Assembly: GCA_002305315.1 (NCBI GenBank) | Contig: DBQQ01000052.1 | Location: 208,082-266,147 of the forward strand | Source of the DNA: Clostridiales bacterium UBA1390 | GTDB lineage: Bacteria > Bacillota > Clostridia > Lachnospirales > Bianqueaceae | Length of the DNA: 58,066 nucleotides | Direction of reading: 5' to 3' | The notes under the pieces: model-generated | Told to the model about the DNA's origin: nothing | Databases searched by the model: none | Seen by the model: the letters and a program-made list of their open reading frames with translations, nothing else | In this document: in pieces, positions 50,575 through 58,066 of the stretch | Numbering within the stretch: the stretch's first letter is position 1 | Layout: the number at the start of each line of letters is the position of its first letter | Translations under genes and position numbers: made by a program

Positions 50575-51525
50575 ATGGATAAATCAGCCATTATTCCGGC
50601 CATTATCGCCTTTGTGGCGCAGATTCTTTTATGTCCCATCTGTATTCCGCTGCTGCATAAACTCAAGTTTGGGCAGTACATCCGGGCGGTGGGGCCCAAA
50701 GAACATCAGAAAAAAGCAGGAACGCCCACGATGGGCGGCATCATGATTCTGATCAGCCTGACCCTGGGGGTTGTGCTGTTCTTTCAGTTTAATTCTCAGA
50801 TCATCGCGGCGCTCCTTGTGACCTGGGCTTTTGGTCTGATCGGTTTTCTGGATGACTATATCAAGGTGGTCAAGAAGGACAATGAAGGATTAAAGCCCCT
50901 GCAGAAATGGGTACTTCAGTGTGTAGTGGCCCTTCTGTTTGTCATCTATTTATGGCGTTCAGATATCGGCACGGCCATCGAGGTCCCGTTTGCTTCTTTC
51001 GAGTGGGATCTGGGTATTCTCTATTATCCCTTTGCATTCTTCCTGATTCTGGCGTTTGTCAATGGAGTCAACTTCACCGATGGCCTGGATGGTCTGGCTT
51101 CTGGCGTGACAGTGATTGTGGCTGCATTCTTTGCGGTGGTATGTTGGGGACAAAACAGCAATTTGCTGCCCATGGCATCTGCTGTGGCAGGCAGCCTTCT
51201 GGGCTTTCTGCTCTTTAATGTGAATCCGGCGAAGGTATTCATGGGGGATACCGGTTCGTTGGCACTTGGCGGTTTTGTAACTGCCCTAGCACTGATGTTG
51301 CGGATTCCGTTGCTTCTTGTCATTGTCGGGTTCATCTATGTGTTGGAAGTGGTATCGGTGGTATTGCAGGTTGCGTATTTCAAGGCGACGCATGGAAAGA
51401 GGCTGTTTAGGATGGCGCCGATTCATCATCATTTTGAATTGGGCGGTTGGAAAGAGACTAAGGTGGTCAGCGTGTTTGTCATCATCACCGCGATTTTGTG
51501 TCTCATCGGTTTATTGGCACTGTGA
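50575..51525 (+). CDS. mraY: Phospho-MurNAc-pentapeptide transferase
   Basis: MraY transfers phospho-MurNAc-pentapeptide to undecaprenyl phosphate to give lipid I. The 316-aa membrane protein has ten segments and the conserved K-A-G-T-P-T-M-G-G, F-L-D-D-Y-I-K, N-F-T-D-G-L-D-G-L and F-M-G-D-T-G-S-L-A-L-G-G motifs, with M-A-P-I-H-H-H-F-E near the C-terminus. Normally murD follows; here ftsW does. The product of popT at 1691 would resupply its lipid carrier. Confidence 0.97.
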   Translation: MDKSAIIPAIIAFVAQILLCPICIPLLHKLKFGQYIRAVGPKEHQKKAGTPTMGGIMILISLTLGVVLFFQFNSQIIAALLVTWAFGLIGFLDDYIKVVKKDNEGLKPLQKWVLQCVVALLFVIYLWRSDIGTAIEVPFASFEWDLGILYYPFAFFLILAFVNGVNFTDGLDGLASGVTVIVAAFFAVVCWGQNSNLLPMASAVAGSLLGFLLFNVNPAKVFMGDTGSLALGGFVTALALMLRIPLLLVIVGFIYVLEVVSVVLQVAYFKATHGKRLFRMAPIHHHFELGGWKETKVVSVFVIITAILCLIGLLAL

Positions 51526-51553
51526 TGAGACGAGGATAGAGGGGAGGAGTACT

Positions 51554-52975
51554 GTGAAGAAACGTAAGGCGCAGAAGCCGGAAGAGAAGGGAAAGATCCG
51601 GACACTGCGGCCAGAGGATTTCCTGCGGCAGCAGGCCCGGTATTCTGCTAAAGAATCAGAAAATCAGACCGTGTCCAGGCAGACCTTCGAGAGAAGCAGG
51701 CGCGTTAAGCAGAAAGAAAGAGGTCTGGATCGTGTAGGTGGCTTTGCGATGCAGGCTGTGAGTAAGCTGAAGCCGCGCAAGGCCAGCGCTGAGTATTATC
51801 GGCGAGAGAAAGAAGCATGGGCGCTGCCGGAGAAGCGGGAGACAAACTTTACGTTTATCGCATGTCTCGTGCTGCTGTCGCTGATTGGACTCATCATGGT
51901 GACCAGTTCCAGCGTGTACTTCGCTTACAATAGTACAGGAGACAGCCTGTATTACTTTAAGCGGCAGCTTATTTTCTTGGCGATCAGTACAGGAGTTCTC
52001 ATCGCGGCGGTCTATGTGCCGCTGAAATGGTATCGAAAATTTGCCTTTATTACGTATGTTGTGGCGATCGTCTTATTAGTCGCGGTTATGTTTATCGGTA
52101 ATGAGATCAATGGATCCAAACGATGGATTGGGTTTGGAGATTATTCATTTCAGCCTTCAGAGTTTGCAAAGATTGCTACAGCACTCTTCATGGCCATGTT
52201 GGTAGATCAGCATCGAGAAGATATACAGAATGTATGGACGTTTGCCAAACTTTTGATTGTTCTTCTGATCCCGACGGGATTGATTTTGATCGAAAACCTA
52301 TCCTCGGCGATTGTTACCATGGGGATTGGTCTCGTGATTATGTTTGTCGGTGGGGCCAGAATCAAACATTTCCTGGTTCTTGTTTTACCGCTCTTGGCGG
52401 CCTTGGTTTTTATCGTTACGATTCCGCTTGTGGTGCCGATTGACAGTATGCCGGGGTGGATTCAGCCTCTGATGGAAGAGTGGAGTTACCGAACCATTCG
52501 TGTACGGGCATGGCTGAATCCCTGGGATTATGCAAGCGGAGACGGATATCAAGCGATCCAGTCGCTTTACGCAGTCGGTTCCGGCGGATTATTCGGTGTT
52601 GGGTTAGGACAGAGCGTACAGAAACTGGGATTCATTCCGGAGGCCCACAATGATATTATCTTTGCAGTGCTTTGTGAAGAGTTAGGTCTTGTGGGGGCAG
52701 CGATTGTGCTCCTGCTGTTTGCGGGTTTGGTATGGAATGGAATCAAGATTGCGGTTCACGCTCCGAATCAGTTTTCCAGTTTATTAGCGGTGGGAATGAT
52801 TATGCAGGTGGCGATTCAGGTCATCATCAACGTGGCGGTGAATACGAACAGTATTCCGGTAACGGGCGTGACGCTTCCATTTATCAGCTATGGTGGGTCC
52901 TCCTTGCTGTTTTTAATGGGCAGCATGGGAATCTTATTGAACATTTCGCGGTATTCCACGGCACCCAGACGATAG
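51554..52975 (+). CDS. ftsW: FtsW-type lipid II polymerase with a long basic N-terminus
   Basis: FtsW polymerises lipid II at the septum, working with FtsI. I start at GTG 51554, with GGGGAGGAG upstream, giving 473 aa. The first ~98 residues are cytoplasmic and strongly basic, longer than in most FtsW proteins. Then follow about ten membrane segments and the motifs N-G-S-K-R-W-I, F-Q-P-S-E-F-A-K, P-E-A-H-N-D-I-I-F-A and the terminal P-F-I-S-Y-G-G-S-S-L. The longer frame from 51317 lies inside mraY and is a shadow. Confidence 0.94.
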   Translation: MKKRKAQKPEEKGKIRTLRPEDFLRQQARYSAKESENQTVSRQTFERSRRVKQKERGLDRVGGFAMQAVSKLKPRKASAEYYRREKEAWALPEKRETNFTFIACLVLLSLIGLIMVTSSSVYFAYNSTGDSLYYFKRQLIFLAISTGVLIAAVYVPLKWYRKFAFITYVVAIVLLVAVMFIGNEINGSKRWIGFGDYSFQPSEFAKIATALFMAMLVDQHREDIQNVWTFAKLLIVLLIPTGLILIENLSSAIVTMGIGLVIMFVGGARIKHFLVLVLPLLAALVFIVTIPLVVPIDSMPGWIQPLMEEWSYRTIRVRAWLNPWDYASGDGYQAIQSLYAVGSGGLFGVGLGQSVQKLGFIPEAHNDIIFAVLCEELGLVGAAIVLLLFAGLVWNGIKIAVHAPNQFSSLLAVGMIMQVAIQVIINVAVNTNSIPVTGVTLPFISYGGSSLLFLMGSMGILLNISRYSTAPRR

Positions 52976-53009
52976 CAGTGCATAATAGAAAGAGAAGGGA
53001 GGCAGGGCA

Positions 53010-53759
53010 TTGGCGAAAAAAATCAAATTGGATGACAAGTATCATTATAATAACAGTTCCGGACGACGAAAGAAGATGCTGATCGTCCTGCTGATTCTGC
53101 TGATCCTATTGTTCTTAAATTCCTTTGTATTCTCGATTCGAGAGATTGTTGTCACTGGAAACGAGGTCGTGTCTGCGGAGGAAATTCAAGAGGAATTGGG
53201 ACTGACAGAAGGAATGAATATGTTTCATTTCCTGCTAGGGAGCATTTTTCAAAAGATGGATATGAATCCACGGATAGAGACGGTGGATATCTATGTACAC
53301 TGGCCCAGCAGTCTGGAAATTCAGGTCAAGGAACGGACTGTGGTAGGGTATGTAGCGTATATGGGAATGTATCTTTGTCTGGATGAGACAGGCTATGTGG
53401 TGGACAGCACACATTATCTGGAGGAAGATATGCCAGTGGTCACCGGTGTCAATGTGCAGAACTTCACATTGGGAGAACCGCTCAATACGGAGAGCGTGTC
53501 TCTTTCGCAGACGATCATGGATGTATGCGGCGCGTTGCAGAAATACGGCATTGCTGCGAGTGTGGTGCGAGTAGATCTCACGCAGACGTCGGATATCCGG
53601 TTGTATACAGAACGGCTGGATGTGAGGTGCGGCGGAGAGGAAGATCTGGATTCTAAAATACAGGCTTTGGCCAGGATTCTGGAAGAGACGCCGGATGCAG
53701 AAGGAATTCTTCATTTAGAAGATTTAGAGGGTCAAGTATATCTAGAAAAACCTATTTGA
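53010..53759 (+). CDS. ftsQ: Divisome protein FtsQ/DivIB
   Basis: The 249-aa product starts with TTG at 53010, after AAGGGAGGCAGG. It has a short basic cytoplasmic part, one membrane segment (about residues 23-42), then a POTRA domain (I-R-E-I-V-V-T-G-N-E-V-V-S-A-E-E-I) and a beta domain with W-P-S-S-L-E-I-Q-V-K-E-R. FtsQ links FtsL and the septal synthases. It follows ftsW directly: murG, common between them, is missing. Confidence 0.9.
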   Translation: MAKKIKLDDKYHYNNSSGRRKKMLIVLLILLILLFLNSFVFSIREIVVTGNEVVSAEEIQEELGLTEGMNMFHFLLGSIFQKMDMNPRIETVDIYVHWPSSLEIQVKERTVVGYVAYMGMYLCLDETGYVVDSTHYLEEDMPVVTGVNVQNFTLGEPLNTESVSLSQTIMDVCGALQKYGIAASVVRVDLTQTSDIRLYTERLDVRCGGEEDLDSKIQALARILEETPDAEGILHLEDLEGQVYLEKPI

Positions 53760-53809
53760 TAAATTAGACCGTGGATTTATGAATTTTTATGGAAATTTGA
53801 TCTTTCCTA

Positions 53810-53838
53810 TTGATTTATTGCGGAAAAACGGGTATTAT
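53810..53838 (+). promoter_or_regulatory. Promoter of ftsZ
   Basis: TTGATT (53810-53815), a 17-bp spacer and TATTAT (53833-53838), in the gap after ftsQ. It allows ftsZ to be expressed above the level of the cluster. Confidence 0.65.
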
Positions 53839-53876
53839 TGTAACATACAGGCTGAAGGATGAAGGAGGAGTTGGCT

Positions 53877-55094
53877 TTGGATTTCGAATGGACAGAAGAT
53901 TTTTCTGATAATAAGGCTAAAATAAAAGTGGTTGGAGTAGGCGGCGGCGGAAATAACGCGGTAGAGCGTATGATTTCCGATGGCCTGCAGGGAGCCGAAT
54001 TTTTGATTGTGAACACAGATGCACAGGTGCTTCGCTTGGGCAGCGCAGAGAATAAGCTGCTGATTGGACAGAAGTTGACCCGGGGCTTAGGCGCTGGTGG
54101 CCGGCCTGAGATTGGTAAGCAGGCGGCCGAGGAAAGTGCAGAGGAGATCAAGGATGCGATTTCCGGCGCGGATATGGTCTTCGTGACCGCAGGTATGGGC
54201 GGCGGCACTGGCACAGGAGCGGCTCCTGTGGTGGCTAAGATCGCTAAAGAGATGGGGATTCTGACGGTAGGTGTCGTGACCAAGCCCTTTGCCTTTGAGG
54301 GGGCGAAGAAGATGCGCGCGGCAGAGGCCGGGATTGCGGAGCTGCGGAAGGGCGTGGATACGCTGATCTGCATTTCCAACGATAAGCTGTTGCAGATTGC
54401 GGATAAGAGGACAACCATGCAGGATACGTTCCGCCTGGCGGATGGAATTCTGCGCCAGGGTGTACAGGGCGTATCTGATCTGATTTACCGTCCCGGTATC
54501 ATCAATGTGGACTTTAACGATGTGAAGACCGTCATGCAGAACAAGGGTGTGGCTCATATGGGTATCGGCCGCGCCAAGGGTGATGATAAGGCGAAGAAGG
54601 CTGCGGAGGAGGCTATCAGCTCACCGCTGATGGATACCACCATTGATGGCGCACGCGGTGTGCTGATCAATGTATGCGGCGGACCGGATATGACGATGTT
54701 CGACGCGGTGGAGATCCCCAATATGATCGCAGCGCATATCGATCCGGATGCGGAAGTCATCTATGGTACTTCTATGGATGAGAACCTGCAGGATGAGATC
54801 GTGGTCACTGTCATTGCGACAGATTTCGGCAATGAGGATTATTCTGCGTATACAGCGCCTAAGGCTGCGGTACAGGAGACCAATATCGCCAGCAGCCTGG
54901 ATAATCTGGCGAAGAATACAACGGCTGAGGAGAAGCCGCAGCGCAATCCGATCACGGGAGCGCCCTATAATAACAATAGTAACAGTGGTTCGGGATATGG
55001 CAGCAACTACGGAGGTGCCAGCCGTCCCAGGCCTTCTTCGGATGACATGCCGGTGGACATCCCGCCGTTTTTGCAGCGCAGCCGCAGAAGCTGA
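53877..55094 (+). CDS. ftsZ: Cell division GTPase FtsZ
   Basis: FtsZ forms the division ring. The GTP motif [12 protein letters not shown], the [10 protein letters not shown]-terminal strand and the C-terminal V-D-I-P-P-F-L-Q-R anchor peptide are present. I prefer TTG 53877 as the start: AAGGAGG lies 8 bp upstream, and the ATG at 53859 overlaps that site. The product is then 405 aa. A flexible Asn/Ser/Gly linker precedes the C-terminal peptide. ftsA is not adjacent. Confidence 0.96.
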   Translation: MDFEWTEDFSDNKAKIKVVGVGGGGNNAVERMISDGLQGAEFLIVNTDAQVLRLGSAENKLLIGQKLTRGLGAGGRPEIGKQAAEESAEEIKDAISGADMVFVTAGMGGGTGTGAAPVVAKIAKEMGILTVGVVTKPFAFEGAKKMRAAEAGIAELRKGVDTLICISNDKLLQIADKRTTMQDTFRLADGILRQGVQGVSDLIYRPGIINVDFNDVKTVMQNKGVAHMGIGRAKGDDKAKKAAEEAISSPLMDTTIDGARGVLINVCGGPDMTMFDAVEIPNMIAAHIDPDAEVIYGTSMDENLQDEIVVTVIATDFGNEDYSAYTAPKAAVQETNIASSLDNLAKNTTAEEKPQRNPITGAPYNNNSNSGSGYGSNYGGASRPRPSSDDMPVDIPPFLQRSRRS

Positions 55095-55115
55095 CATAGT
55101 TTATATCGAATGATG

Positions 55116-55155
55116 AAGAGGACAGGTTGTTTTTGCAACGTGTCCTCTTTTTTTG
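55116..55155 (+). terminator. Terminator of ftsZ
   Basis: AAGAGGACA-G-GTTG pairs with CAAC-G-TGTCCTCTT, followed by a run of Ts. Confidence 0.88.
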
Positions 55156-55185
55156 TCGCTTAATTTTCTGCTGCGCCCACCTCCC

Positions 55186-55219
55186 TTTGACAAATTGCGC
55201 AGTGGGATTGTGGTAAGCT
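55186..55219 (+). promoter_or_regulatory. Candidate Spo0A-activated promoter of spoIIGA-sigE
   Basis: TTTGACAAA (55186-55194) contains a -35 TTGACA and, on the other strand, TTTGTCAAA, which fits the Spo0A box. A -10-like TAAGCT (55214-55219) follows a 21-bp spacer, unusually long but like the Spo0A-dependent spoIIG promoter of Bacillus. Confidence 0.5.
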
Positions 55220-55252
55220 ATAGAAGACAGCAAGGCCAGAGGGAGGGATAGT

Positions 55253-56029
55253 ATGTATGTGGATCTCTATTTTCTGTGCAATGGATTGCTGGATTTTTTA
55301 CTATTATATTGGATGAATCGCGTATTGGGACGAAAGGTACCGTTATGGCGGCTTGGCGTGGTTTCTTTTCTGGCAGCCCTTTTTTCCACGGTCTGGTGGT
55401 GGTGTCGACGGGGCCTGGTGGGTGGAATCGTCGGATGGGGAATCATGCTGGGGATGGCCTGCGGCATGGTACTGGGTACATGGGGATGGAGCACGCCCAG
55501 GTCTTTTCTGGTCCGTCTGGGATGGTTGTTCGGATTGAGTATCTTGCTGAAAGGGTTGCTGGGGTTGTGTTCACAGTGGTTGGAGGGAGAAGCCTGGATG
55601 ATATGGGCAGGAGCGATTCTGCTTTTCATATTGGGCGGAAAGGGCCTGCAGGCATATTATCAGTTCAGTGGACGGGGAGGCCGAGTAGGAGAAGTTACTT
55701 GCACAGTACGAGGGAAGAGCGTTCGTTTTTACGGATGGCTGGACAGTGGGAATCTGCTGCAAGATCCCATAGGACACAGGCCGGTGGTTATTGTGGAGGA
55801 GGGCCTATTGGCGGGCTTGGAAGTTGTGGATAAGATACCGATTCCCTATCGATCCATCGGCAGTGAAGGAAAAGTGATGTGGGGTTTTTGTCCAGATCAG
55901 CTGATCCTGCGGATAAAGGATCAGGAGAGGTCGATGACGGCTGTCATCGCGGGGACGGGGCAATCCATACGGGTACATGGTTGTAGGGCCATATTGCCGG
56001 CACAATGGTGTGAGGCAGAAAAGGAGTGA
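55253..56029 (+). CDS. spoIIGA: Pro-sigma-E processing protease SpoIIGA
   Basis: SpoIIGA is the membrane aspartic protease that cleaves pro-SigE in the mother cell when SpoIIR signals. The 258-aa protein has five N-terminal membrane segments and a C-terminal protease domain with the catalytic aspartate in [16 protein letters not shown] precedes the start. It ends just before sigE, whose ribosome binding site overlaps its last codons. Its activator gene, spoIIR, is at 25611. Confidence 0.9.
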   Translation: MYVDLYFLCNGLLDFLLLYWMNRVLGRKVPLWRLGVVSFLAALFSTVWWWCRRGLVGGIVGWGIMLGMACGMVLGTWGWSTPRSFLVRLGWLFGLSILLKGLLGLCSQWLEGEAWMIWAGAILLFILGGKGLQAYYQFSGRGGRVGEVTCTVRGKSVRFYGWLDSGNLLQDPIGHRPVVIVEEGLLAGLEVVDKIPIPYRSIGSEGKVMWGFCPDQLILRIKDQERSMTAVIAGTGQSIRVHGCRAILPAQWCEAEKE

Positions 56030-56034
56030 CAGAT

Positions 56035-56754
56035 ATGAAGATGATGTGGCTATGCGCGCAGAAGCTCGTATTGACGAAAGAGGCGTCGGAAGAAACGATT
56101 CTGTACATTGGAGGAAGTGATATCCTGCCGGAACCGCTGGGAGCACAGGAAGAAGCAAAGGTACTGCATATGTTCACGCAGGAGGGAGAGGAGAAGGAAA
56201 AGGGGAGACAGCTTTTAATTGAACATAATCTCCGTCTCGTCGTATATATTGCTAAGAAGTTTGAAAACACGGGGATGAATGTAGAGGATTTGATTTCCAT
56301 TGGGACGATCGGACTGATTAAGGCGATCAATACCTTCAAACCCGATAAAAAGATCAAACTGGCAACATACGCTTCTCGCTGCATCGAAAATGAAATTTTG
56401 ATGGTGCTGCGAAGAAACAGTCGAATGCGAGGAGAGATTTCGATTGACGAACCATTGAACGTGGACTGGGACGGGAATGAACTTCTGCTGTCGGATATTC
56501 TGAGTTCAGAACAGGATGCTGTTTCCAAGGGAATTGAAGAGCAGATTGATCGCGAATTGCTGCGTCGTTCCCTGGAGATTCTGACACCTCGGGAACGCAG
56601 TATCATTGATTTGCGATTTGGCCTCAACACAGGGGGCAAGGAGATGACACAGAAGGAAGTGGCGGACCGTATGGGCATCTCCCAGTCCTATATCTCCCGA
56701 CTCGAGAAACGAATCATGAAGCGCCTGCAGAAGGAAATGGTCAGGCTGATGTAA
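56035..56754 (+). CDS. sigE: Mother-cell sigma factor SigE (pro-form)
   Basis: SigE drives early mother-cell gene expression. I start at ATG 56035, 8 bp after AAGGAG, giving 239 aa; an in-frame GTG at 56026 overlaps that site. The N-terminal ~25 residues should be the pro-sequence removed by SpoIIGA. Region 2 ([16 protein letters not shown]) and region 4 ([19 protein letters not shown]) are intact. sigG, usually next, is instead at 6681. Confidence 0.95.
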   Translation: MKMMWLCAQKLVLTKEASEETILYIGGSDILPEPLGAQEEAKVLHMFTQEGEEKEKGRQLLIEHNLRLVVYIAKKFENTGMNVEDLISIGTIGLIKAINTFKPDKKIKLATYASRCIENEILMVLRRNSRMRGEISIDEPLNVDWDGNELLLSDILSSEQDAVSKGIEEQIDRELLRRSLEILTPRERSIIDLRFGLNTGGKEMTQKEVADRMGISQSYISRLEKRIMKRLQKEMVRLM

Positions 56755-56843
56755 AGAAAAAAGAAGGGGCCCCGTTTTGCCAACCACCGATAAGGAAGGT
56801 TTGAAAACAAACTAACTTAACGGCTGGCAGACAGGTTGTAACG

Positions 56844-56884
56844 AAAAGCGGGTAAGAGGTCAAAAACTTCTTGCCCGCTTTTTC
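56844..56884. terminator. Terminator between sigE and the mobile element edge
   Basis: AAAAGCGGG-T-AAGA pairs with TCTT-G-CCCGCTTTT and is followed by Ts on the plus strand; the A-rich left arm would give a T run on the minus strand as well. Confidence 0.75.
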
Positions 56885-56937
56885 TGTGCCGCGTGGAACG
56901 ATAGAACAGCATTTTTGCGCTTTCAAGGGATATGATA

Positions 56938-57069
56938 CTACTTGCTCTGTTTCTGCCCTCTGCAAGTCGCATAAATACAGACTTTTTGCCCATCTAAATA
57001 TCCACGCTGGCATGGCAAAATGTTACGCAGTAGACAGCCATTTTTGAGAGTGGGAATAGAAACGCTCAA
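56938..57069 (-). CDS. Possible 43-aa cysteine-containing small protein
   Basis: A minus frame opens at TTG 57069 and ends at 56938. The product has four cysteines (N-G-C, L-P-C, K-V-C, A-T-C) with R-G-Y-L-D-G-Q-K-V-C-I-Y-A-T-C, which looks like the metal-binding end of a longer protein. There is no good ribosome binding site and a stop lies just upstream, so it may be the 3' remnant of an element gene. It sits between sigE and the element's regulatory genes. Confidence 0.35.
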   Translation of the reverse strand: MSVSIPTLKNGCLLRNILPCQRGYLDGQKVCIYATCRGQKQSK

Positions 57070-57152
57070 CTATCGTGTTTTCAAGTCTGCAAAGCCGAGT
57101 TGTGCAAGGCTTAAACGCTTCCTATCGCGTAACAATATACTCATAATATTTT

Positions 57153-57185
57153 GAGGGCGCAAGCGGTTTATCCGTTTGCGCCCTC
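57153..57185 (-). terminator. Hairpin downstream of the element's orf8-like gene
   Basis: GAGGGCGCAAGCGG pairs with CCGTTTGCGCCCTC around a 5-nt loop. On the minus strand an A/T-rich stretch follows; it probably ends the message of the two regulatory genes. Confidence 0.65.
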
Positions 57186-57214
57186 TTGATTACCCAACAG
57201 CAAAGACGGGAAAA

Positions 57215-57258
57215 GCCGTCAAGGACGCGAAGCGTGAAGTTTATCCTTGACGGTTTTT
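57215..57258. terminator. Second hairpin after the orf8-like gene
   Basis: CCGTCAAGGA pairs with TCCTTGACGG around an 18-nt loop that itself holds a short inverted repeat (ACGCGAAGCGT). The plus strand ends in TTTTTT; the minus strand has a weaker T run. Confidence 0.65.
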
Positions 57259-57275
57259 TCTGGCTTTGCTACTTA

Positions 57276-57485
57276 TCATCTATCAAAGCGGAACTTGGGT
57301 AAGGCTTCCATTAAGGACGCTTTGAGGTAATCTTGAATATCGTCGTTGATACTCCCTTGAAAGTAGGACAGATATTTGATGTAGCCGGTATAGGTTTGAA
57401 TGACGGTGTTCACCGCTTCCGGCTCCCCTGCGGCTGCCTTTACAATCGTTTCATAGGGTAGCAAATTGTACTTCTTATTGTTCAT
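57276..57485 (-). CDS. Tn916 ORF8-like regulatory protein
   Basis: The 69-aa protein (Y-N-L-L-P-Y-E-T-I-V-K-A-A-A-G-E-P-E-A-V, then Y-I-K-Y-L-S-Y) matches the small helix-turn-helix-domain proteins encoded next to the sigma-like gene in Tn916-family elements. It ends A-L-P-K-F-R-F-D-R. Its start overlaps the end of the sigma gene by 11 bp, so the two are cotranslated. These two genes help control expression of excision and transfer functions in Tn916. The genes it would normally precede (xis, int) are not seen. Confidence 0.8.
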   Translation of the reverse strand: MNNKKYNLLPYETIVKAAAGEPEAVNTVIQTYTGYIKYLSYFQGSINDDIQDYLKASLMEALPKFRFDR

Positions 57486-57915
57486 TCTCTAACGCCTCCA
57501 TTTCTTTTCGCAGCAAACGCAATGCTCTTTTCCGTCTGTGGAAGATTGTACTCCTGCAAACTCCGAACAGCCTTCCGATTTCTTTATCGCTGTAACCGAG
57601 ATAGTACCGTAAAAACAGGACTTCCCGCCGCTTTTCCGGCAGACGCAAAAGCGCGGCTGCCAACTGCTCGCTTTCCACAATGACCGTTTCCTCACGAACA
57701 GTAAAAACAGTAGGCACATCGTATTTTACGAAATACTCGTCTGTTGTCGTAACAGGCTCAAAATCAAACTTCCTAAGATAGTCGAGGGATACTTCAAACT
57801 GCTGTTTCCTCCGTATTTTCTTGTAAGCGCCCAGCGCCGCATGGTAAAGGACAATCTTGCAAAAGGCGTTGAAAGTGCGCTCGATATGCTCCCGATACTG
57901 CTCTGTATTCATCAT
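57475..57915 (-). CDS. Sigma-70-like factor of a conjugative element (Tn916 ORF7-like)
   Basis: I start at 57915, where GGGGGTGAG lies just upstream; two ATGs are adjacent. The 146-aa product has a region 2-like first half (F-N-A-F-C-K-I-V-L-Y-H-A-A) and a clear region 4 helix-turn-helix at the C-terminus: L-P-E-K-R-R-E-V-L-F-L-R-Y, Y-S-D-K-E-I-G-R-L-F-G-V-C-R-S-T-I-F-H-R-R. This fits the ORF7 protein of Tn916-type elements. A hairpin (57946-57990) lies just upstream on the same strand. Confidence 0.85.
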   Translation of the reverse strand: MMNTEQYREHIERTFNAFCKIVLYHAALGAYKKIRRKQQFEVSLDYLRKFDFEPVTTTDEYFVKYDVPTVFTVREETVIVESEQLAAALLRLPEKRREVLFLRYYLGYSDKEIGRLFGVCRSTIFHRRKRALRLLRKEMEALENEQ

Positions 57916-57945
57916 CTTTCTCACCCCCTTTCTGCCCAAGCAGGG

Positions 57946-57990
57946 GGAAAAACAACAAACGCCCACGCAGCATAAAACCGCATGGGCGTT
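57946..57990 (-). terminator. Terminator upstream of the element sigma gene
   Basis: On the minus strand AACGCCCATGCGG pairs with C-GCGTGGGCGTT (one bulge) and a T-rich run follows (TGTTGTTTTT). It may end a gene to the right of the window, or attenuate the sigma gene's message. Confidence 0.6.
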
Positions 57991-58066
57991 GGAAGCAGGA
58001 ACTATAAGAGATAACTATATGACTTGTGTATTCATACTCATAGTGGTGTGGTATAAAAAAAGTTGA

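Larger units (their letters stand above)
56886..58066. mobile_element. Edge of a Tn916-type integrative conjugative element
   Basis: The minus-strand pair at 57276-57915 corresponds to the sigma-like orf7 and small orf8 regulatory genes of Tn916-family elements. They are surrounded by hairpins typical of such elements and lie just past sigE. In Tn916 these genes are followed by xis and int before the element end; here only about 400 bp remains between orf8 and the sigE terminator, with no integrase. The exact boundary is not visible, and no target duplication was identified. Confidence 0.6.

Noticed and set aside
51317..51553. N-terminal extension of FtsW into mraY
   Set aside because: It overlaps conserved mraY sequence in another frame, and a good ribosome binding site precedes the GTG at 51554.
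56741..57013. 90-aa minus frame between sigE and the element genes
   Set aside because: It runs through the sigE terminator hairpin, has no ribosome binding site and shows no recognisable composition.

Overview
The window looks like a chromosomal segment of a spore-forming, strictly anaerobic member of the Clostridia, most likely Lachnospiraceae. The evidence is gene content: sporulation genes (sigG, spoIIR, spoIIGA, sigE, a spoVD-type PBP), pyruvate formate-lyase with its activase, a meso-DAP type murE, LplABC-type sugar transport without its own ATPase, rhamnose and arabinofuranoside catabolism, and roughly 50% GC. The species cannot be named from the sequence alone.

Layout. 1-1690: the 3' end of a nuclease-like gene, then an array of ~86-bp repeats built on GTATAC palindromes. 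1691-5078: a DUF368 (PopT) transporter, two small genes with an orphan response regulator, and a membrane/coiled-coil protein. 5075-7451: tsaE-tsaB-rimI converging on sigG. 7580-9292: tRNA-Leu, an HdeD-like membrane protein and DegV. 9453-12920: a pyruvate formate-lyase locus in which the enzyme is split into a catalytic protein, a 72-aa protein and a free glycyl-radical domain, behind a leader that starts with a pseudoknot-like fold. 13045-18542: a sugar transporter with two paralogous binding lipoproteins. 18671-22090: an MFS remnant, dCMP deaminase, and a PII-like/DUF1538 pair. 22218-25461: a PurF-like protein without the glutaminase cysteine, asparaginase and aroD. 25611-31526: spoIIR, then GH127, a pflX gene broken by an amber codon, a mannonate-dehydratase-like gene and rhaA. 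31624-36951: a heterodimeric ABC exporter, its MarR regulator and a membrane acyltransferase. 37172-40591: a two-component system in one operon with nfo and maf. 40679-41547: a second repeat array beside a decayed homologue of the first nuclease-like gene. 41717-55094: the division and cell wall cluster mraZ-rsmH-ftsL-PBP-spoVD-murE-murF-mraY-ftsW-ftsQ-ftsZ, without murD, murG or ftsA. 55253-56754: spoIIGA-sigE. 56886-58066: the edge of a Tn916-type conjugative element.

Most of the window is ordinary metabolic, division and sporulation genetics. The strongest candidate for something undescribed is the module seen twice, at 2-1595 and 40679-41547. Each copy has a gene with the T-R-D-S-K-S-E signature and, about 100 to 140 bp past its stop, an array in which TATA-centred anchors recur every ~43 bp (full unit ~86 bp). 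The two arrays differ in fill sequence but share the spacing. The split pyruvate formate-lyase with its leader pseudoknot, and the asparaginase next to a cysteine-less PurF, are the next most interesting points.
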